This document shows, piece by piece, positions 1-11,800 of a stretch of DNA of 64,000 nt. The stretch covers positions 111,235 to 175,234 of the forward strand of contig JAOSJK010000023.1 in NCBI GenBank assembly GCA_027494135.1, read 5' to 3'. Under the pieces are notes generated by a model that was not told the origin of the DNA, ran no database searches, and saw nothing but the letters and a program-made list of their open reading frames with translations. Both the position numbers and the translations under genes were made by a program. The stretch is from Acidimicrobiia bacterium (GTDB lineage: Bacteria; Actinomycetota; Acidimicrobiia; IMCC26256; PALSA-610). Within the stretch, counting starts at the first letter, position 1. Each line of letters starts with the position of its first letter.

Positions 1-44
1 GCGAGTAGCGACGCGCCAAAGGACCTCAAAGCACGCGCGATACC

Positions 45-2808
45 TCACTCGTCGCTGATCGAAACATCATTCGTCAGATTGAGATCCGCCAGAATCTGCT
101 GGAGGTCCTCCGAGAGGCTCTTCGCCGCGCCGGCGCCGACAGTGACGGAGAAGTCGACCCCGACCTGAAGCTGCGATCCAGACCGAAGCTTCGGCAAGAG
201 TTTCGTACCCAGTCGATTCCACGTCTCGGGTGGAATCTTCCCCTTCACTCGCAGGACGACCGAGGCAGGGCCCGGTTCGGGCGCGGGCTCGGGTCCGGGG
301 AAGGGGGAGTTACGACGGGCCCGGGACCCGGCTCCGGAGTCGGCGTGCCGGGGGCAGGCTCCGGTTCCCTTCGCAATGCCTCGGCCTTCGCCTTCTGGAG
401 TAGGAACACGTCGGATTCGAACGTCACTTCGTCGGGTGCAACCGGCTCTCCAAACCACACCCGTTCGTAGCTTCCATCCGCGCGCTTGCCTGAGGCCAAG
501 CCGAGGCTCTCCATTGCCAACGAACTCCGCGAGTTTCGCCCGCAACACGGAATCTGGATCGACGAGGCGCGTCAGCGACCCATTGAGGAAGCTCTGCCGC
601 AAGCTGGCAAGTGGCCACACGCCAGACTCCTTGAGTGCAGGCGGCCAGTTCCGCTCGATGTAGCCGACTCCCACGGACTCGTTGAGAAGAGCTTCCGACT
701 TGAGGGCACCGATCACCCTGCCGCAGAGCGTCTCGCCGCTCGAGGAATGCCCAGCCCCGAGGTCGATCACCTTGAGGCCATCTGGCTCCCGGGCGTCGGC
801 CAGGATGGCGAATCGGTAGTCGCCCCACACCTCATCCTTGGCGACCCCATCCGCGTCCCGAACCTTGGTCTGCAGGGCCGTGCGATCCTCGCGGTCGAAG
901 TCCCCACCGAGCGTTCCATCAGCCACTTCTCGCGCCACGCGCTTCCACGCCAGCGATAGCTCGACCTTCTCCCGCAGCTCGCGCCCCGGCTTCTTGACAC
1001 ACCAGACCAGCGCACCCGGGTAGAGACGTGGGGATTTGCCGCGCTGTCGCGTCCACTCCGCAAGCTGGGTGCGCAGCCCCCCACTCGCCGACCATTCTAC
1101 TTCGGGATCCGCGACCACCAGGGTCAGCCGCGGCGTGTCAGGGATCTCCGCTCCATCGCTCGGGAAGGGAACGACCGGGATGCTCGCCCCGCGTCGGAAC
1201 TCCTCTTCGACTAGCTTGCGAAGCGCTGGCTTGATCTCCGTCTCCTCATCGAGAGATGCGCGCCGGTCGCTCACAACCTTCTTCATCGTCGGCTGGTAGC
1301 CTATTCGGAAGCCATCGGAACCAATGCGACGGATGAAGTAGGCGCGATCTTCGAGGGAGAGAGCCGCGTTGTCGACCGAGGTCGTATCGACATCCGGCTC
1401 ACCCAGCGCAAAACGAAGTTCCGGAAGGTGCGCCACCTTGTCGGTCTGGCCGCCGGACGACTCGAAGAGGATGGCCGTTGCCACGCGCTGGTGGATGCCC
1501 CGGAGCGGGCCCTTGGTATCCGCATCGAGCGCCCTGCTGTGCGCCTGGTCCCCGGCGATATCAGTGTCGATAGCCGCAACTAGCCGGGACTCACCGAGCT
1601 GCCCGAGCACAACACTACGGAATCCGGGCTCGCTGAGCGGCGCAGAACCCAGCGTAAGCAGCGGCTCCGTCCGAGCCTTGCGGAAAGCATCAGCGGCCGC
1701 AATCGAAATCCACTGGGCAAGCATCGCTAGCGTGCCGCGCGTTTGCTGATACTGCGCCAGCGCTTGCCACTTGCGCTGAAAGACCGAAAGCGTCGCCGGA
1801 TGGAACGGGTAGCAGGCTTCGAAGCGGCGCTGCAGGTACTCGCGGGCCTTCGCCTCTGTCGCCGCGGAATCCACGGCGGTCCACTCCGGCGGGGAGCTGC
1901 GCTCGCCGCTCAAAGCACCAATCCGCGAACGCCTTCGAAACGTTCCGGCGCACCTTCTCGCTGCCGAGGTCCTGGAAGAGCCTCCGCCGTACCACCTCGC
2001 TGATCTCGGTCTCGTCGTTCGCGATCAGATCCTTGGCTACTCGCCGGACGACCCGGGAGATCTTCTCCTGCCACTGCATGTCCCAGTCCGTCATCTCGAC
2101 CTGACTCCGCGGGAGCGAGATGACGCAGGCACCGTGGGTAGTTCCAGTCGTGGCCACCGTTAGGTTCTGGATAAAAGCATGGAAGGCCTCGGCCCCGCTG
2201 CGATGTCGGTTCAGGTAGTTCAGCACCTCGTCGAACAGCAGCAGCACGGGAGCCCCAGCGGCCTCGAACACTCGGCCTATCGCGTCCGTGCCCGGTGGCG
2301 TGGACTTTGCCGCCACCCCTAGGGCCTCTACAGCAGCGTCCCCGCCAAGCTGGCGCGCGACGTCAATCCATGGTGTCTCGTACCCGGGTCGCGGGTCCCA
2401 GGCATTGCCAACGAACACAGCGACCCGCGCCTTCGGAACTGAGGCGATGCCCGCCTCTCGCACCAAATCCGAAACGCCGTTGTAATCCGCCGCCTTGTTG
2501 CCGTTGGTTGCGAGGTGATAGAGCGTCGTCAACGTGTGGGTCTTGCCACCACCGAACTGCGTGATGAGCGTGAGCACCGGGGCAGTGTTGTCCGTTCGAC
2601 CGGAGAGCCGCCGCAGAACCATCCCTGCATGCTCGCGCAGCGCGCGTGTGAAGCACGTTCGGGCAAAGAACTGATCGGGCTTGCGGTAATCCTCGGGGGC
2701 CGTTCCGGCGACGACCTGCTCCAGCGCAATCGCAAATTCGTCGGGGTTGAACGAGCGTCCCTCGCGCACCTCTTTCCGCGGTGTCGCGACTTTGTACCAC
2801 GGCTCCAT
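45..2808 (-). CDS. DUF499-type AAA ATPase of the defence operon (three frameshifts)
   Basis: Large ATPase of the DUF499 kind found in restriction-like defence islands. The start is the ATG at 2808, with GGAGG about 8 bases upstream. Walker A is visible as QFGGGKTHTL and Walker B as LLLFDEVLNYL, both in the N-terminal third. A C-terminal Pro-rich linker precedes a short conserved tail. The frame is broken three times: an extra base in the G4 run at 1891-1894, an extra base at about 508-514, and a missing base in the C/T-rich stretch at about 296-310. Correcting these gives roughly 920 residues. It is the last gene of the operon seen here, 11 bases after the nuclease gene. By analogy with related clusters it may power DNA sensing or loading of the nuclease/methylase; that role is inference. 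Sequencing error or real decay could explain the breaks. Confidence 0.72.
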
Positions 2809-2819
2809 GGCATGACCTC

Positions 2820-3794
2820 CTAGGGTCTCCGCAGGCGTTTGAACAGCTCCGCGGCGGGGCGCTTCAGCCTTGCGAGATTGGCATAGGCAACGGGTTCGAA
2901 TCCTCGGGCACCATCGTAGACCCGGTACCGAACCCCGTCGGTGACCACCGCATCGCACAACACGCCGAGCGCCTCGATGTAGCCGCGGGCCTGGTCGAGC
3001 GCTCCTTCGACGCCCGCTCCCAGACGCTTCGCCTCAATCACGAATCGGACATTTTCAGGAGTCCGCGGGAGCGCCTTGAAGACCGTTACATCGATGTACC
3101 GCCACTTCACCGCAATACACTCGCGCGGCCAACCAAGCGCCCGCAGGAACGGTACGATACCGTGGACGAGCAGCTCGTCTTCACTCGGAGGCTCGCCGAA
3201 AGCCTGGTCATCCAGGAACAGCGGCAGGAGATCCGCAGCCTCGGCCACGATTTCGGCGAGCGCCTCGGGCACCGGCTCCAGCGCTGGCTCCTCCGCTGGC
3301 AGATCCGGAAGAGGAGCCCTCTGCCAGTAGTGCGGCGGCGAGTTCAAAAATCGCTCGGCAAAGTCAACGACCTCTTCATTCCACACACGCGAGCAGCGCG
3401 TCGGGTTCGCACCAAACGCCGATCCCGCAAAGGTGTGATCCGCTGGCAGGCGGCACCATCGAACGCGCCGGCCGTGCTGTAAATCCCAGCCGTTCACATC
3501 GTCGAATGCGTTCAGATAGACGTATTCGCTCGCCACCAACCCGACAGCGATCACGGTTGCAATGCCGGTTCGAAGGAGAAGCACGTCGCCCTGCGCTATC
3601 TCGCTGGCGAAGCGTCGGACGAAGCTCCCATCGAAATCCCCGTCTCCACGCTCGGGCGCCCACGGCCCCGCGTCGCCTGGACCGATCAAGGCGACGCCGT
3701 GCTTCAGAAGAACGTCAGCATAGGAGCGAGCGGCCGGCCCGGCTGAAACTTGCCAGACCGCGGGCGGCACCTCGGTCACGCCCGCCGGACTCAC
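2820..3794 (-). CDS. Two-domain protein: PUA/EVE-like reader plus PD-(D/E)XK nuclease
   Basis: 324 residues, GTG start at 3794 overlapping the methylase stop (GTGA). The C-terminal third has the signature of type I restriction R-subunit N-terminal nucleases: YIDVTVF, then about 15 residues later VIEAKRLG, then a QARGY helix and VVTDGVRYRVYD. The Asp and the Glu-x-Lys fit a PD-(D/E)XK active site. The N-terminal about 130 residues (WQVSAG, a GDVLLLR strand, VNGWDLQHGRRVRW) look like a compact beta domain of the PUA/EVE/YTH type that reads modified bases, but this assignment is by pattern only. A Pro/Glu-rich linker joins the halves. Placed between methylase and ATPase, it is the likely cleaving subunit of the system. 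I do not know a named family with this exact fusion. Confidence 0.6.
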   Translation of the reverse strand: MSPAGVTEVPPAVWQVSAGPAARSYADVLLKHGVALIGPGDAGPWAPERGDGDFDGSFVRRFASEIAQGDVLLLRTGIATVIAVGLVASEYVYLNAFDDVNGWDLQHGRRVRWCRLPADHTFAGSAFGANPTRCSRVWNEEVVDFAERFLNSPPHYWQRAPLPDLPAEEPALEPVPEALAEIVAEAADLLPLFLDDQAFGEPPSEDELLVHGIVPFLRALGWPRECIAVKWRYIDVTVFKALPRTPENVRFVIEAKRLGAGVEGALDQARGYIEALGVLCDAVVTDGVRYRVYDGARGFEPVAYANLARLKRPAAELFKRLRRP

Positions 3795-6327
3795 CTCGGC
3801 ACCGCTAGGAGCATCGCGTCGAGAAGTCGCTTCTCCTCGCTGCCTCTTGGGTACAGCGGCGAGAGTGCGTTCGCTAGACGCAAGAAATCTGGCCCGCGCT
3901 CCTGTTCGGCCTTGACAAGAGCCCGAAGCGCATTTGTGCGGCCACTAGCCTGGAGCAGCATGGCCGCATGCACTCGGTCGAGGGTCGTTGCCTCCCGTGC
4001 GGCGGCGAGCTGCTCATCGGTGAGATCCACAGCGGGTCGTCTTCCACGGCCACGCGCCCGGCGTCCGCGCGGTCGAACCGTCGCCTCGAGTTCAGGGAAC
4101 AGCATACCCTGAAGCGGATTGGGGCCTAAAGAGCTTTCCTGTTCGAGTCTCGTTGCAACAGCCTGCGCGCCCTCATCGCCGAACAGCTGCCTCGCGCGCT
4201 CTGCTATCGGAAGCAGCCTTACAACGCCCTTCGTCGTCTCGATTACTCGCAGCTCCCATCTCGGAAGCTCGATTCCGAGCGGCTGAGCGAAGCGGCGCAC
4301 CACATCGAACACCAGCGTGAATCCCTTGCTCTTGCTTCGGGGCCGTTCTTCATCGTCCTCGTCATCCCCTGATTCTTCAATGTCGGCGTCATCCTCTGAT
4401 TCTTCAACGTCGGCGTCATCCGACGCTTTGCTATCCGTAACCTCGCCCGTTGTGGCTTGCAAAGTCCACAGGAACAGCGCTGTCAGCCGCGCATCCTCTT
4501 CGAGTGCCCCCGCCAACCCGTTGCGAGCACTAGCCTCCGCAGTACCAAGCACGTTCTCGAGTGCAGTGCGGCCCACGACCTCCCAAACTTTCTCCAGGTA
4601 TTCGTCGAGCTTCACCTCCCGCCCCTCGGCCGTCTCTACCTTCGCGTAGCGGCTAAAGATCTCAAGCGCTGGTCCGACACAGGCAAAGACGAGGTCCGCA
4701 CCCCGCACTCCCTCACCTTCCAGCCGTTCCATCCAGCTCCCAACACGCCGCGGGAGCTCCTGCAACACGTTCGCCCAGTCTCCAGTCGCGGCAGCGGCTG
4801 CTCGAGGACGGCAGATCAGGTGGACGCTCGTCGCGAGTGCGGCGGATTCGCGGGCGCGAATGCGGTGAGCCATCTCAGTGGCGATCGGCCAAGATCCGGT
4901 GATTGTCCATCCGCCTCTAATCATCCCGGATAGGAGGGCTTCCCAGCCCTCAGTGGTCTTATGGGCGAAGACAACCGCTCCAATCCCATCGGGGTGCAAA
5001 ACACGCACCCCCTCCGCGAACGCTTCTCCCATCGCCGTATCAAAGAACTTTGCGTCCTTAGGTTTTCCATCTACCAGTTTCGTTTTGTCCTGAACCGCTT
5101 CGGCGTCCTTCGGCGAGAGGCGGTTATTCGAATCAAAAGGATCGCGAAGCAGCGGGTGGTTTGGATTGACTCGCTTTAGCCAGATAAGAAAGAAGTCCGC
5201 TAAATCAGCATACGGTATCGCGTCGTAGTACGGCGGATCCGTAAACCATACTGAGGCTGAGTCGTCCGGCAGATCTGACCTTTGCGCCATCCCTTGAACG
5301 ACCTGACCGGCGTGAGACCCCATGACGTTGGCAGCACCGACACCAGCTGCGAGGTTGTCCGTACACTTCTCGTAGGATCCGCTCGATTCGCTCAACGGCA
5401 TTCCTTCGACGAAATCCCACGCCATTTTTACGCGACCTAGCTTGAATACTGCAGACGGACACTCCTGCCCCGGCATCCAAGCACAAAGAGCGTTGCCAAG
5501 ATCTACGAGTTTTCCGATCGCTAGCATGGACACATCAGATGTCGCGGACGGGCTAGATGCCGTCGCAGCGGCCAACGCAGCAAGCGACAACTTCTGGCGC
5601 GCGGTGAAGAGGTCACCCCAATGCAGCATTCCGTAGCGCTGAACACGGAAACCTAGCGTCCCGATCGGCGGAAGCGGCTCATCCGGCACTGGGCAGAGTC
5701 CCCGCCTTCCTCCGGTTTCCCACTCTTTGATCAACCTACCAACTTGCGACTGAGCGTTTCTAACTACTTCGTAATCGCCATCAATCGCCAAGCGGTAGTG
5801 GCGACCTGTCTCGCCGGGCCTCAGGAGAGCTACTGCAAGAAGCCGCGCGCCACCGTTACGCCCGCCATTTGCGTCGAACGTGACATCCGCCCCACCATGC
5901 TGGCTCGCGATCTGCGCGCGGACCCGCTCGGGAACGAGAACAGTTCCGCAGCAGACGCACTTCGCCTTCGCGCGCGACACCGTGCCGCCGCGCACCTCCT
6001 TCTCCGTCTTCGGCTCAAAAATCTCGAACTCGACGCGCGGGAATTGCCCCTTAGGCCTTTCCACATGGCAGCGGAGCGCCCGCCGGCGGCTTGCCTTCTT
6101 GCACAACCAGAGCGAACGCACGAGCGGAATCTCAGCCCCGCACTTTGGCGCCTCGCAACGCACTGTACGCGCCCACAGATACGCGATCGGTCTCCCACCA
6201 TCCGCGTCCTTCGGATACAGGCCAGACAGCTGCCGCGACGCCCGAGTCTTAATCTCCGCCCCGATACGTCTCACCTCCTCAGGCAGCTTGGCGCCGTTCC
6301 GTTGAATGTCCTCCAGCATCACCTTAA

Positions 6328-6345
6328 CCCGGATTATGCGCGAAG
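6328..6345 (+). repeat. Left terminal inverted repeat of the IS1380-type element
   Basis: Begins CCCGGATTATGCGC directly after TTAA and pairs with 8017-8034 at 14 of 18 positions. Confidence 0.8.
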
Positions 6346-6419
6346 GCTGAAAGAACGAAGGCCCCGGATGCGCTAGAAACCGGTTGTCGCACCCGTTTCT
6401 CACCCATCCAGAGGCCTTC

Positions 6420-7800
6420 GTGAGCACCCACTCTACCATACAGTCTGTCCTGTTTCCCGAACTCGTTGGTGGCAAGACCGTCGTCGCAAAGCTCGACCAG
6501 GAGCACAGCAGCTCCGAGGGCGGGGCGCTGCTGCTGAAGGCCGTCGACGACCAGTTGGGCCTGTCTCGCCGTTTGGCGGCGTGCATCGACGATGCTCGCC
6601 AGCCGGGCAAGATTCGCCACGAGCTCGAGGAGCTGCTACGGCAGCGGATGTTCGGGATCGCCTGCAGGCTACGCCGACGCGAACGATGCGGCGCGGATCG
6701 CCGACGACCCGATGCACAAGCTGCTGGCGGATCGCGATCCGATCGCGGGCGAGGCATTGGCCTCACAGCCGACGCTCTCTCGCTTCGAGAACCGGGTGCG
6801 GCGCGCCGATCTGTTCCGCATGGCTGACGCGCTCGCCGACACCGTGATCGCGCATCACCGCCGTCGTCTGCGCGGCAAAGCGCGCCGGATCACGATTGAC
6901 ATGGACCCGACCGACGATCCGACGCACGGCCAGCAGGAGCTCGCCTTCTACAACGGCCACTACGACAGTTGGTGTTACTTGCCCATGGTGGCGAACGTGA
7001 CGTTCGGCGACGAGTCGGAGCAGTACCTCGTGGCCGCCGTCCTGCGGCCGGGCAACGCACACTCCTCGCTGGGCGCGATCGGGATCCTGCGGCGGCTGAT
7101 CCGCAAGCTCCGCACCGCCTTCCCGAAGGCGCGGCTGCGGGTACGCCTCGACGGCGGCTTCGCGACGCCGGAGATCTTCGACTTTCTCGAAGACGAGAGG
7201 ATCGAGTACTTGGTGGCAATGGCCAAGAACAAGCGTCTCGGGCCCCAGGGAGCGCGTTTGCTCGGGCGCGCCCGCGCAGAGGCGAAGAGGACCGGCCAGA
7301 GCGCGGCCTTCTTCGGAGAGACCCGCTACGCCGCCCGCAAATGGACGCGCGGCAAGCGGCGCGTGATCTACAAAGCGGAGGTGGTCTGCCTCGCCGGGCG
7401 CGCGCCGCTCGACAATCTGCGCTTCGTGGTGACGAACCTTCCGCACCGCCCCGAGCGCATCTATGATCTCTACCGGCAGCGCGGCGACGACGAGAATCGA
7501 ATCAAGGAGCTTCACTACGGACTCGAGCTCGACCGCACGAGCTGCCATCGCTTTCTCGCCAACCAGCTCCGCGTGCTGATGACCGCGGCGGCCTACGTGT
7601 GGATGCAAGAGCTTCGACGACGCGCGAAGGGCACGAGCCTGGCGGCGGCGCAGGTGACGACGCTCCGCGAGCGCCTCTTCAGGCTTGCCGCCTGGTTCGA
7701 AGTCTCGACCCGACGCATCGTCGTCCACCTCCCGCGCTCGTTCGCCTGGAAGCCGTGCTGGCTGCGCATCGCCGCGCGTCTGCACGCAGCGCCTGGCTAA
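6420..7800 (+). pseudogene. IS1380-family DDE transposase, one-base frameshift
   Basis: Transposase of the element. The likely start is the GTG at 6420 (protein begins STHSTIQSVLFPELVGG); a TTG at 6384 is an alternative. The N-terminal frame runs to QRMFGIAC, then an extra A at 6666 shifts it. The next frame continues GYADANDAARIADDP through a DDE core: ITIDMDPTDD (first Asp), VRLDGGFATPEIFDFL (second Asp), and YRQRGDDENRIKELHYGL (Glu region). It ends after a basic helix at 7800. Apart from A6666 the sequence looks full length. Members of this family are not known to need programmed frameshifting, so this copy is either inactive or carries a sequencing error. Confidence 0.82.
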
Positions 7801-8016
7801 ACCCCGCTCGCCCGGACTTCAGCGACACCGCACGCCATGCTCGCTGACGAGCAAAGGGACAACCTCGCGCCGTCGTCGCCACGCAGGCGACTGCGAGCGG
7901 CCAAGCTCACGAACGAGCGCTCTCTGTCCCTTCATCGCAGCGGTTCGAGCCAAGAACCGCTCCGTAGAGAGACACCGCCAGACGTTCTTGCGACCCGATC
8001 TGGGCAACCGGCAGCG

Positions 8017-8034
8017 CTTCAGGAATAATGCGGG
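8017..8034 (-). repeat. Right terminal inverted repeat of the IS1380-type element
   Basis: Read on the minus strand it begins CCCGCATTATTCCTGAAG and lies next to TTAA at 8035-8038, matching the left end. Confidence 0.8.
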
Positions 8035-8557
8035 TTAAGGATTAGGCACGCGACGGGGTTGAGATCACTTGCGAACGCTTCACAGCCAAGTCGCAGCGCT
8101 TCTAGTGGAATTGATCCCCCACCTGCAAAGGGGTCTACGACGAGAGGAGCCTCATAACTCTCAGCGCGGCCACCGGGCGCGTGCGCCGCTTCGACTAGCG
8201 CGCGACCTACATCCAGATAGGTGCGATTCCTCGCGAGGTTCCAGTTCGCGAAATCACCGATAAAGCCGAGCAACGCCTTGCGCAGGTCCTCGTCGGTCCT
8301 TCCGGGATTGCACTCCGGCACCTCGCGCAATCGCCTCCGGGCCTCACGCTTAAACTCGGCGGGGCATAGAGGGTCACAAGGGTCCGGCCAGAGCAGCCCA
8401 AGCAATACCGCTCGACTTGAGGCGAGCGGCCGCCTCGCCCACCATAGGTGCAGCGAGGTAGGCAGCCCGTGCCGAATCGACTTCTCTCGCGCCGCGTGCC
8501 GAGAAACCTCCGCGATCGGGAAGTCCACCTCCGCGAGCCGCTTGCACTCATTGGGAA

Positions 8558-8854
8558 TCATGAGCTCATTTGATCCGTGTGTTGTTTCGCCACTGCCCAA
8601 ATACCCCTGCCTTCATTCCTGATGAGGCCCGCCGCCCGCAACTTGGTACGAGCCCACGCTAGCCTGTAGTCCAGCTCGCTCCGCTTCTCTCGTCCCTTAT
8701 GCGGAATCGCGCACTGCGCCTTGGTCAGACGCAACCGTTCGGCGACGCACTCCTCGATCTCCTGGATGGTCGCCATTCCATCGTGCGCCTTGATGCAAGC
8801 CAAGACCGTCGTCGCGAGCTCCGCGACCGTGGGTAAGGGCAGGCGGGCTGTCAC
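8558..8854 (-). CDS. Small Mrr N-terminal-like winged-helix protein
   Basis: 98 residues, ATG at 8854 overlapping the helicase stop, with its own stop overlapping the methylase ATG (ATGA). The pattern TIQEIEECVAERLRLTKAQ, then a basic loop, then LDYRLAWARTKLRAAGLI and a GIWAV strand matches the winged-helix domain found at the N-terminus of Mrr-type restriction enzymes. There is no attached nuclease. The coupled position between helicase and methylase suggests a DNA-binding or specificity subunit of the same complex; that is inference from context. Domain call fairly sure, function unknown. Confidence 0.65.
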   Translation of the reverse strand: MTARLPLPTVAELATTVLACIKAHDGMATIQEIEECVAERLRLTKAQCAIPHKGREKRSELDYRLAWARTKLRAAGLIRNEGRGIWAVAKQHTDQMSS

Positions 8855-11800
8855 GAACGAGAGTCTCCCCCGTAACGGGGACCGTCCTCACGGACATGCA
8901 CGGCACCCCTCACGGCATCTACTGACAAATAGTAATGCGCGACTTTCGATACTTCGTGCCATTCGAGGCGCGCTGGGTCCTGTATTGGGTCCTGGAGTCG
9001 TGGCGCGCTGGCGCAATCGGTTACCACGTAGAGCCAGTAGCAGTCTCGACGATCCTCGGCGACGCGACGTTCGTTGGGCGTCAAAAGGATTGTGCCCGTC
9101 GCAGCGGCAAGACCCTTTACTTCGATGAGACGCAGCTCGCCAGACGTCAAGTCGAGACTGGTAACGTCGTATCCCAAGTTCTTCGCGCTCACGTCATACA
9201 CTTGGTGCCCGAGTTCCCGCTCGTGCTCCATGGCCACGCGCATGGCGACCGCCTCGGTCTCGAGGTTCGGGCGAAGGTTCCGGACCTCCGGCGCATCACT
9301 CTCTGGGTGGGGAAGGACCATCACGCTCGTCATGCATTCCACGCCTTGTAGAGACAGAGAGCGCTGACGCTCAAGGTCCCGACGTCGTTGGTCGCGCCGC
9401 GCTAGAAGCTCGGCATGTCGCGTCTCCGCTTGCGCGAGCCGCCCCTCCGCACCCGGCCTCTTCTCCTCAACCATCGCTGCCGCACGCCCAATCTCCTCGT
9501 CGGCCCGTTGGAGCAGCTCGGTCAACGAAAGTTCAACGTGCTGCGAGATCCGCTCCACCTCGGCCAAGCGCTCCGACCGTGTCTCTTCGAGGAACGCAGC
9601 GAGCGCGTTCTCGTGAAGCCACGCGGTGGGCTCCGCCAGCTCTGCGACGGCCGGCCGATCCTCGGGGAGCACTCCCGCCGTGAAGTTGCCAAGCATGCTG
9701 GGCTCACGAAGTTGGGGGGGACCGCCCTCACGAAGCTCGACGGCGAACAGCCGCTCGTGCACGACCTGCCCAAGCCCGTCGACGACTCGCGCGCGGTAGA
9801 AGTCGAGCCGCGCGGGGGCATCGTGCTGAAGCGAATAGAAACATGCACCCCGGCCGAACGGATCAAGTGCGCGCTCCCGGGTGTGCCGTCGAATCGCCTC
9901 GAACAGCGGATGCCCAGGCGTCACCCATTCCAGACTGTTCTCCTCGGCGGTATCTCGGTCAGTCGAGCAACGCGGATAGCGATTCGCGAGCTCCGGGAGC
10001 TTCCAGTCGGCCTCGCGTTCATATCGGCGAAGGATCGTAGGGGTGCGAGCGGGCTCGAAGGTGTGAGGTAGACTTTCGATCACACGTAGCTTGACAGGAA
10101 CGAACTCGGCGGCCTCGCGGATGAAGCGCGCGATGGTCTCCGGCACCACGCGCCGCTCCCTTGCCCGCGCGCGGCGCTCGATTAGCATCTCCAGGTTCAG
10201 CTTCTTCGCGGCCAGCCCCTCGAGCGCGTTCTGGCAGATCCCACGGAAGCGACCCTCATCGACGTCTTCGAGGAGACGCTCCTCGAGATCGGCATCTCCC
10301 AGCTTCCCCGCGTAGTAGTCGCGCAGCACGCGCTCGACGTGTGCCGACGGGAGGACCTCTCCTACAACGTTGAAGACCGCGTCGTCGTCGAGCGCGTCTC
10401 GGATCTCCTGGAGCTTCTCGAGAAGCCGCTGGAGCACGCGGCCCTCGATGGTATTCGTCGCCACGAAGTTGAAGATCAGACAGTCCTTACGCTGGCCGTA
10501 GCGGTGGATGCGGCCCATTCGCTGCTCGAGGCGGTTCGGGTTCCAGGGGATGTCGTAGTTAAAGAGGATGTTGCAGACCTGGAGGTTGATCCCTTCCCCC
10601 GCCGCTTCCGTGGCCACCAGGATCTGAATCTCTCCCTCTCGGAACTGCTGCTCTGCATGCAGTCGTGTCCCGGGCTCGTCGCGGGAGCCGGGCTTCATCC
10701 CGCCGTGGATGCAGCCGACTCGGAAGCCCCACTGTTCGAGCCTCTCGACCAAGTAGTCGAGCGTGTCCTTGAACTCGGTGAAGAGAAGCAGGCGCTTGTC
10801 GGCATGGTCGAAGAAACCCTCCTTTTGGAGTAGATCCTTCAGTTTCGAAAGCTTCGCTTCAGCGTTGGCGTCCTCCACCGCACGGGCCTGCTCGGCGAGC
10901 TCCAGGAGCTCTGCGATCTCTTCGCGCACCTGGTCTGCGTTCCCGGCGAGGGTGACGGCCTCGAGCATCTGCTCGAGCCGCTCGCGCTCTCCCTCTTCCA
11001 TCTCTTCGAGCTCCTCCCAATCAGGGAGGTCGGGAGGCGCGATTCGGGCCAGCTCCTGCGCGCGCTTCAGGCCCTGCTCGAGCCGCCGTGCTCGATTCTG
11101 GAGGCTGCTGCGGACGGCCCGCGTGCTCGACGCGAGCCGGCGCTGGTAAAGGGCCATCAAGAAGCCCACAGCGCGAGCGCGCGGATCGTCGATCGCGGCA
11201 GCCCTGGCACTCTGGCGCTTCACGAAGCGCGTGATCTCCCGATAGAGCTCGAACTCGTCTCCGTCGATCAAGAAGTCGACGGTGTGAGGAATCCGCTTGG
11301 TGAAGATCTTCTCCGCTGCCCAGCTGCCATCATCTCGCCGCTCGGGGAAGTAGACCATCGCCTCCTTCGTGCGCCGCAGGTAGAACGGGGCGCGCTGGCG
11401 GTCCATCGCCTCCTGGATCGAGCGGACGTCCGCGTAGGCGTCTGCGTCGAGGAGCTGAAGGAAGAGCGTGAAGTTGACCGGGTCTCCCTTGTGAGGCGTC
11501 GCGGTGAGCAAGAGGACGTGATCGGACGTATCGCGGAGTAGCTCACCCAGCTTGTAGCGCTGGCTCTTGTGGGACTCGTCTCTCGCGGACATGCGATGCG
11601 CTTCGTCGACGATGACAAGATCCCAGTGAACCTGGCGAAGTCCCGGCAGTATCTCTTCCCGCTTCGCGAGGTCGAGCGAGGTGATGACCCTCCTCTGCTG
11701 AAGCCACTGGTTGACGCCGAACTGGTCCCGCAGGTCGCTGCCCTTCAGGACCAGGAACTTCTCGTCGAACTTCTCCTTCAGCTCTCGCTGCCACTGGAAC

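Larger units (their letters stand above)
6328..8034 (+). mobile_element. IS1380-family insertion sequence, 1707 bp
   Basis: Bounded by imperfect inverted repeats: left CCCGGATTATGCGCGAAG, right (reversed) CCCGCATTATTCCTGAAG, 14 of 18 matching. TTAA flanks both ends (6324-6327 and 8035-8038) and behaves as a 4-bp target duplication, because removing one copy plus the element restores the DUF1156 methylase frame. It contains one transposase gene on the plus strand, opposite to the host gene, and about 230 non-coding bases at its right end. The good repair of the frame suggests a recent insertion. The family call rests on the DDE transposase, the element size and the ends. Confidence 0.88.
3791..8561 (-). 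pseudogene. DUF1156 adenine-specific DNA methylase, split by IS1380-type insertion
   Basis: N6-adenine DNA methyltransferase of the defence operon. The ATG at 8561 overlaps the preceding stop (ATGA). The first 170 or so residues (down to about 8035) carry the DUF1156 start (LHLWWARRPLASSRAVLL) and SAM motif I (DPFAGGGSIPLEALRLG). The rest, 6323 to 3791, carries four-Cys elements, the catalytic FTDPPYYDAIPY motif (DPPY), an acidic Asp/Glu repeat and a basic RGRRARGRGRR patch. Deleting the element plus one TTAA joins CTT-AA to G-GTG in frame (reading LILKVMLED) and gives 1019 residues with no other break. As it stands the protein is truncated within motif I's region and must be inactive unless the element excises. 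It would be expected to protect self DNA by methylation. Confidence 0.82.

Noticed and set aside
6420..7800. Programmed frameshifting in the transposase
   Set aside because: The family encodes its transposase in one frame and there is no slippery heptamer at 6663-6669.
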